A stretch of 8,626 nt of DNA from Deltaproteobacteria bacterium (lineage in GTDB: Bacteria > Myxococcota_A > Polyangia > Polyangiales > Ga0077539), in NCBI GenBank assembly GCA_947494865.1, contig CANMAT010000125.1, forward strand, positions 1-8,626, in the 5' to 3' direction. Positions 7,222 to 8,626 of this stretch are shown here, piece by piece. Positions within the stretch are counted from its first letter, which is position 1; each line of letters opens with the position of its first letter. Position numbers and translations under genes: made by a program. Under the pieces are notes generated by a model. The model was not told where the DNA came from, did no database searches, and saw only the letters and a program-made list of their open reading frames with translations.

Positions 7222-8626
7222 GTGATCAAGCGACCGCTCCTGGCCCTCTCGACCTTCGCGCTCTCGTGCTCGACGGCCACCGTGGTGAACACCACGTACA
7301 ACCTCAGCCGCGCCAACGACGTGGCCTTCGTGTGCCTGCAGACCGGCGACGGCCGCGTCACCCCGCTGAGCCTCTCGCAGTGCGGGCTCAACAGCAGCGA
7401 CAACACCTCGACCAGCGACGTGCGCGACCCCGCCACGGGCGCCCTCGTGGCCTACCGCCACCTCTACGCCGTGGTGTCACAGAGCGAGCGCGGCGAGCTC
7501 GCCGTGGTCGACCTCGCGGCCGCGTCGGGCACCTCGCTCATCGACAACAGCCCCGAGTATCCGGGCTTCTCGTTCATTCCCGTGGGCGGCCTGCCGACCG
7601 CGCTCGTCACCGACGTGCGCCCCGCCGGTACGCCCAGCTCCATCTGGGTCGCCAGTACCAGCGACCGCGCGGTGCAGCGCATCGACGCCGCGACCATTCT
7701 CTACAACCCCCGCCGCACCAGCGACGCCGGCCGCGAGATCATTCGCGGCGCGGCGCGCCTCCCCATGGACAGCGCGCCCCGCGACCTCGCGCTCGACACG
7801 GTGGGCGCCCGCACGCTCCTCTACGCCACGGTGCCCGACCGCGCCGCCGTCGCCGTCTTCGACGTGACCGACCCCACCGCCCCCGTCGACCTGGGGCTCA
7901 CCCCCATCGGCGCGCCCTCCGACGCGGATGCTTCGGTCGACGGCGGCCTCGACGCCTCCGTCGACGCGGGCGACGCGGCCGCCCCCACGGGCACGTCGCA
8001 CCCGTCGGCCATCACCGTCGACGCCGAGTCGCACCGCGTCTACGTGGCCGACGACCGCACCACCTTCGTGCACGTGCTCGAGGGCGCGCCCCTGCGCGAG
8101 ACCGGCCGCATCGACCTCGGCGTGCCCACGCGCTCCCTGGCCGTCACGGGCTGGGCGCGGCGCCTCACGTGCGACGGCGAGGCCGTCGACCCCGACCACT
8201 ACGGCCGCGCGAAGTACCTCTACGCCGCCCACGCCACCACGGGCGCCGTGCACGTGTACGACCTCACGCGCGGCGCGCGGGTGATGCCCAACGTGCTGCC
8301 CGTGCCCAACCCCGAGCGGCGCCAGCTCGACCCCTCGCTCGCCGAAGACCGCGTGGCCCTCACCACACCCGCCGTGGCCCTCGTGCCCATCAATACGGCC
8401 GAGTACCAGGGCCTCGCGGCCACGGGCGAGATCGCGGTCTCCGACGCGTGCAGGAGCACCACCACCGGGTGCCGCGGCGCCGAGCAGGTCGGGCCGGGCT
8501 TTCTGCACGGCGTGTTCGTGGGCGTCATCGCGCGCGACGGCAGCCTCTCGGTGATCGACGTCGACGACTACGACGCCCCCGCCCGCGCGAATACGCCCAA
8601 CGTCATCACCAGCACGCGGGGCTACC
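7222..8626 (+). CDS. Second beta-propeller lipoprotein, 3' end beyond the window
   Basis: The frame is open from GTG 7222 to the right edge: 468 codons without a stop, so the gene is partial. The N-terminus has K3-R4, a short hydrophobic stretch and A13-L14-S15-C16. This resembles a lipobox but is not canonical at -3 and -2, so lipidation is likely rather than certain. Six blade-like strands are visible so far, at about 81 (LYAVVSQSERGELAVVDL), 140, 199 (LLYATVPDRAAVAVFDV), 272, 332 (YLYAAHATTGAVHVYDL) and 431. They resemble those of the preceding gene. Between the third and fourth lies an Asp/Ala-rich linker (233-254). Cys pairs C38/C54 and C410/C417 could form disulfides. The GTG start is supported by GGAG six bases upstream, and the gene begins 2 nt after the previous stop. 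Third codon positions are G/C throughout, as in the neighbours, which supports real coding. I do not recognise a named family. It is probably a surface or periplasmic binding or structural protein. Confidence 0.85.
   Translation, partial: MIKRPLLALSTFALSCSTATVVNTTYNLSRANDVAFVCLQTGDGRVTPLSLSQCGLNSSDNTSTSDVRDPATGALVAYRHLYAVVSQSERGELAVVDLAAASGTSLIDNSPEYPGFSFIPVGGLPTALVTDVRPAGTPSSIWVASTSDRAVQRIDAATILYNPRRTSDAGREIIRGAARLPMDSAPRDLALDTVGARTLLYATVPDRAAVAVFDVTDPTAPVDLGLTPIGAPSDADASVDGGLDASVDAGDAAAPTGTSHPSAITVDAESHRVYVADDRTTFVHVLEGAPLRETGRIDLGVPTRSLAVTGWARRLTCDGEAVDPDHYGRAKYLYAAHATTGAVHVYDLTRGARVMPNVLPVPNPERRQLDPSLAEDRVALTTPAVALVPINTAEYQGLAATGEIAVSDACRSTTTGCRGAEQVGPGFLHGVFVGVIARDGSLSVIDVDDYDAPARANTPNVITSTRGY

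Overview
The window is very GC-rich DNA whose third codon positions are almost all G or C. It is densely packed, and every supported gene is on the + strand. A glnD-type gene sits beside a eukaryote-like Ser/Thr kinase with an N-terminal CxxC...CxxD zinc-ribbon-like motif and a C-terminal PEGA domain, a secreted TPR protein, and two lipoprotein-like beta-propellers, one with an Asp/Ala-rich linker. This combination suggests a Myxococcota genome (Polyangiales-like). That placement is an inference from gene style, since no rRNA or other phylogenetic marker is present.

Layout. Bases 2-2635 encode GlnD, the bifunctional PII uridylyltransferase/uridylyl-removing enzyme. Its frame is open to the left edge, so its N-terminus is probably cut. 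Bases 2688-3740 encode an exported TPR-repeat protein. Bases 3830-5752 encode a membrane-anchored Ser/Thr kinase with a periplasmic PEGA domain. Bases 5822-7219 encode a lipoprotein with about seven propeller-like repeats. Bases 7222-8626 begin a second, similar lipoprotein that runs off the right edge. It starts with GTG only 2 nt after the previous stop, behind a clear GGAG ribosome-binding site. All gaps between genes are under 100 nt. There are no tRNAs, rRNAs, CRISPR arrays, insertion sequences or signs of recent transfer.

How the genes may work together. GlnD belongs to nitrogen sensing, but no PII gene, glutamine synthetase or ntrBC lies beside it. The other four genes look like cell-envelope functions: an exported TPR protein, a transmembrane kinase with an extracytoplasmic sensor-like part, and two co-translated surface lipoproteins. 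The lipoprotein pair is the most convincing functional unit. A link between kinase and lipoproteins is possible, but only adjacency supports it.

Regulation. The three genes that follow an intergenic gap (TPR, kinase, first lipoprotein) lack a Shine-Dalgarno sequence. Weak promoter-like hexamers lie shortly upstream of them, and for two of them a -10-like hexamer sits so close to the start codon that a leaderless or nearly leaderless mRNA is possible. I found no clear evidence of a wholly new system. The least familiar material is the paired propeller lipoproteins.
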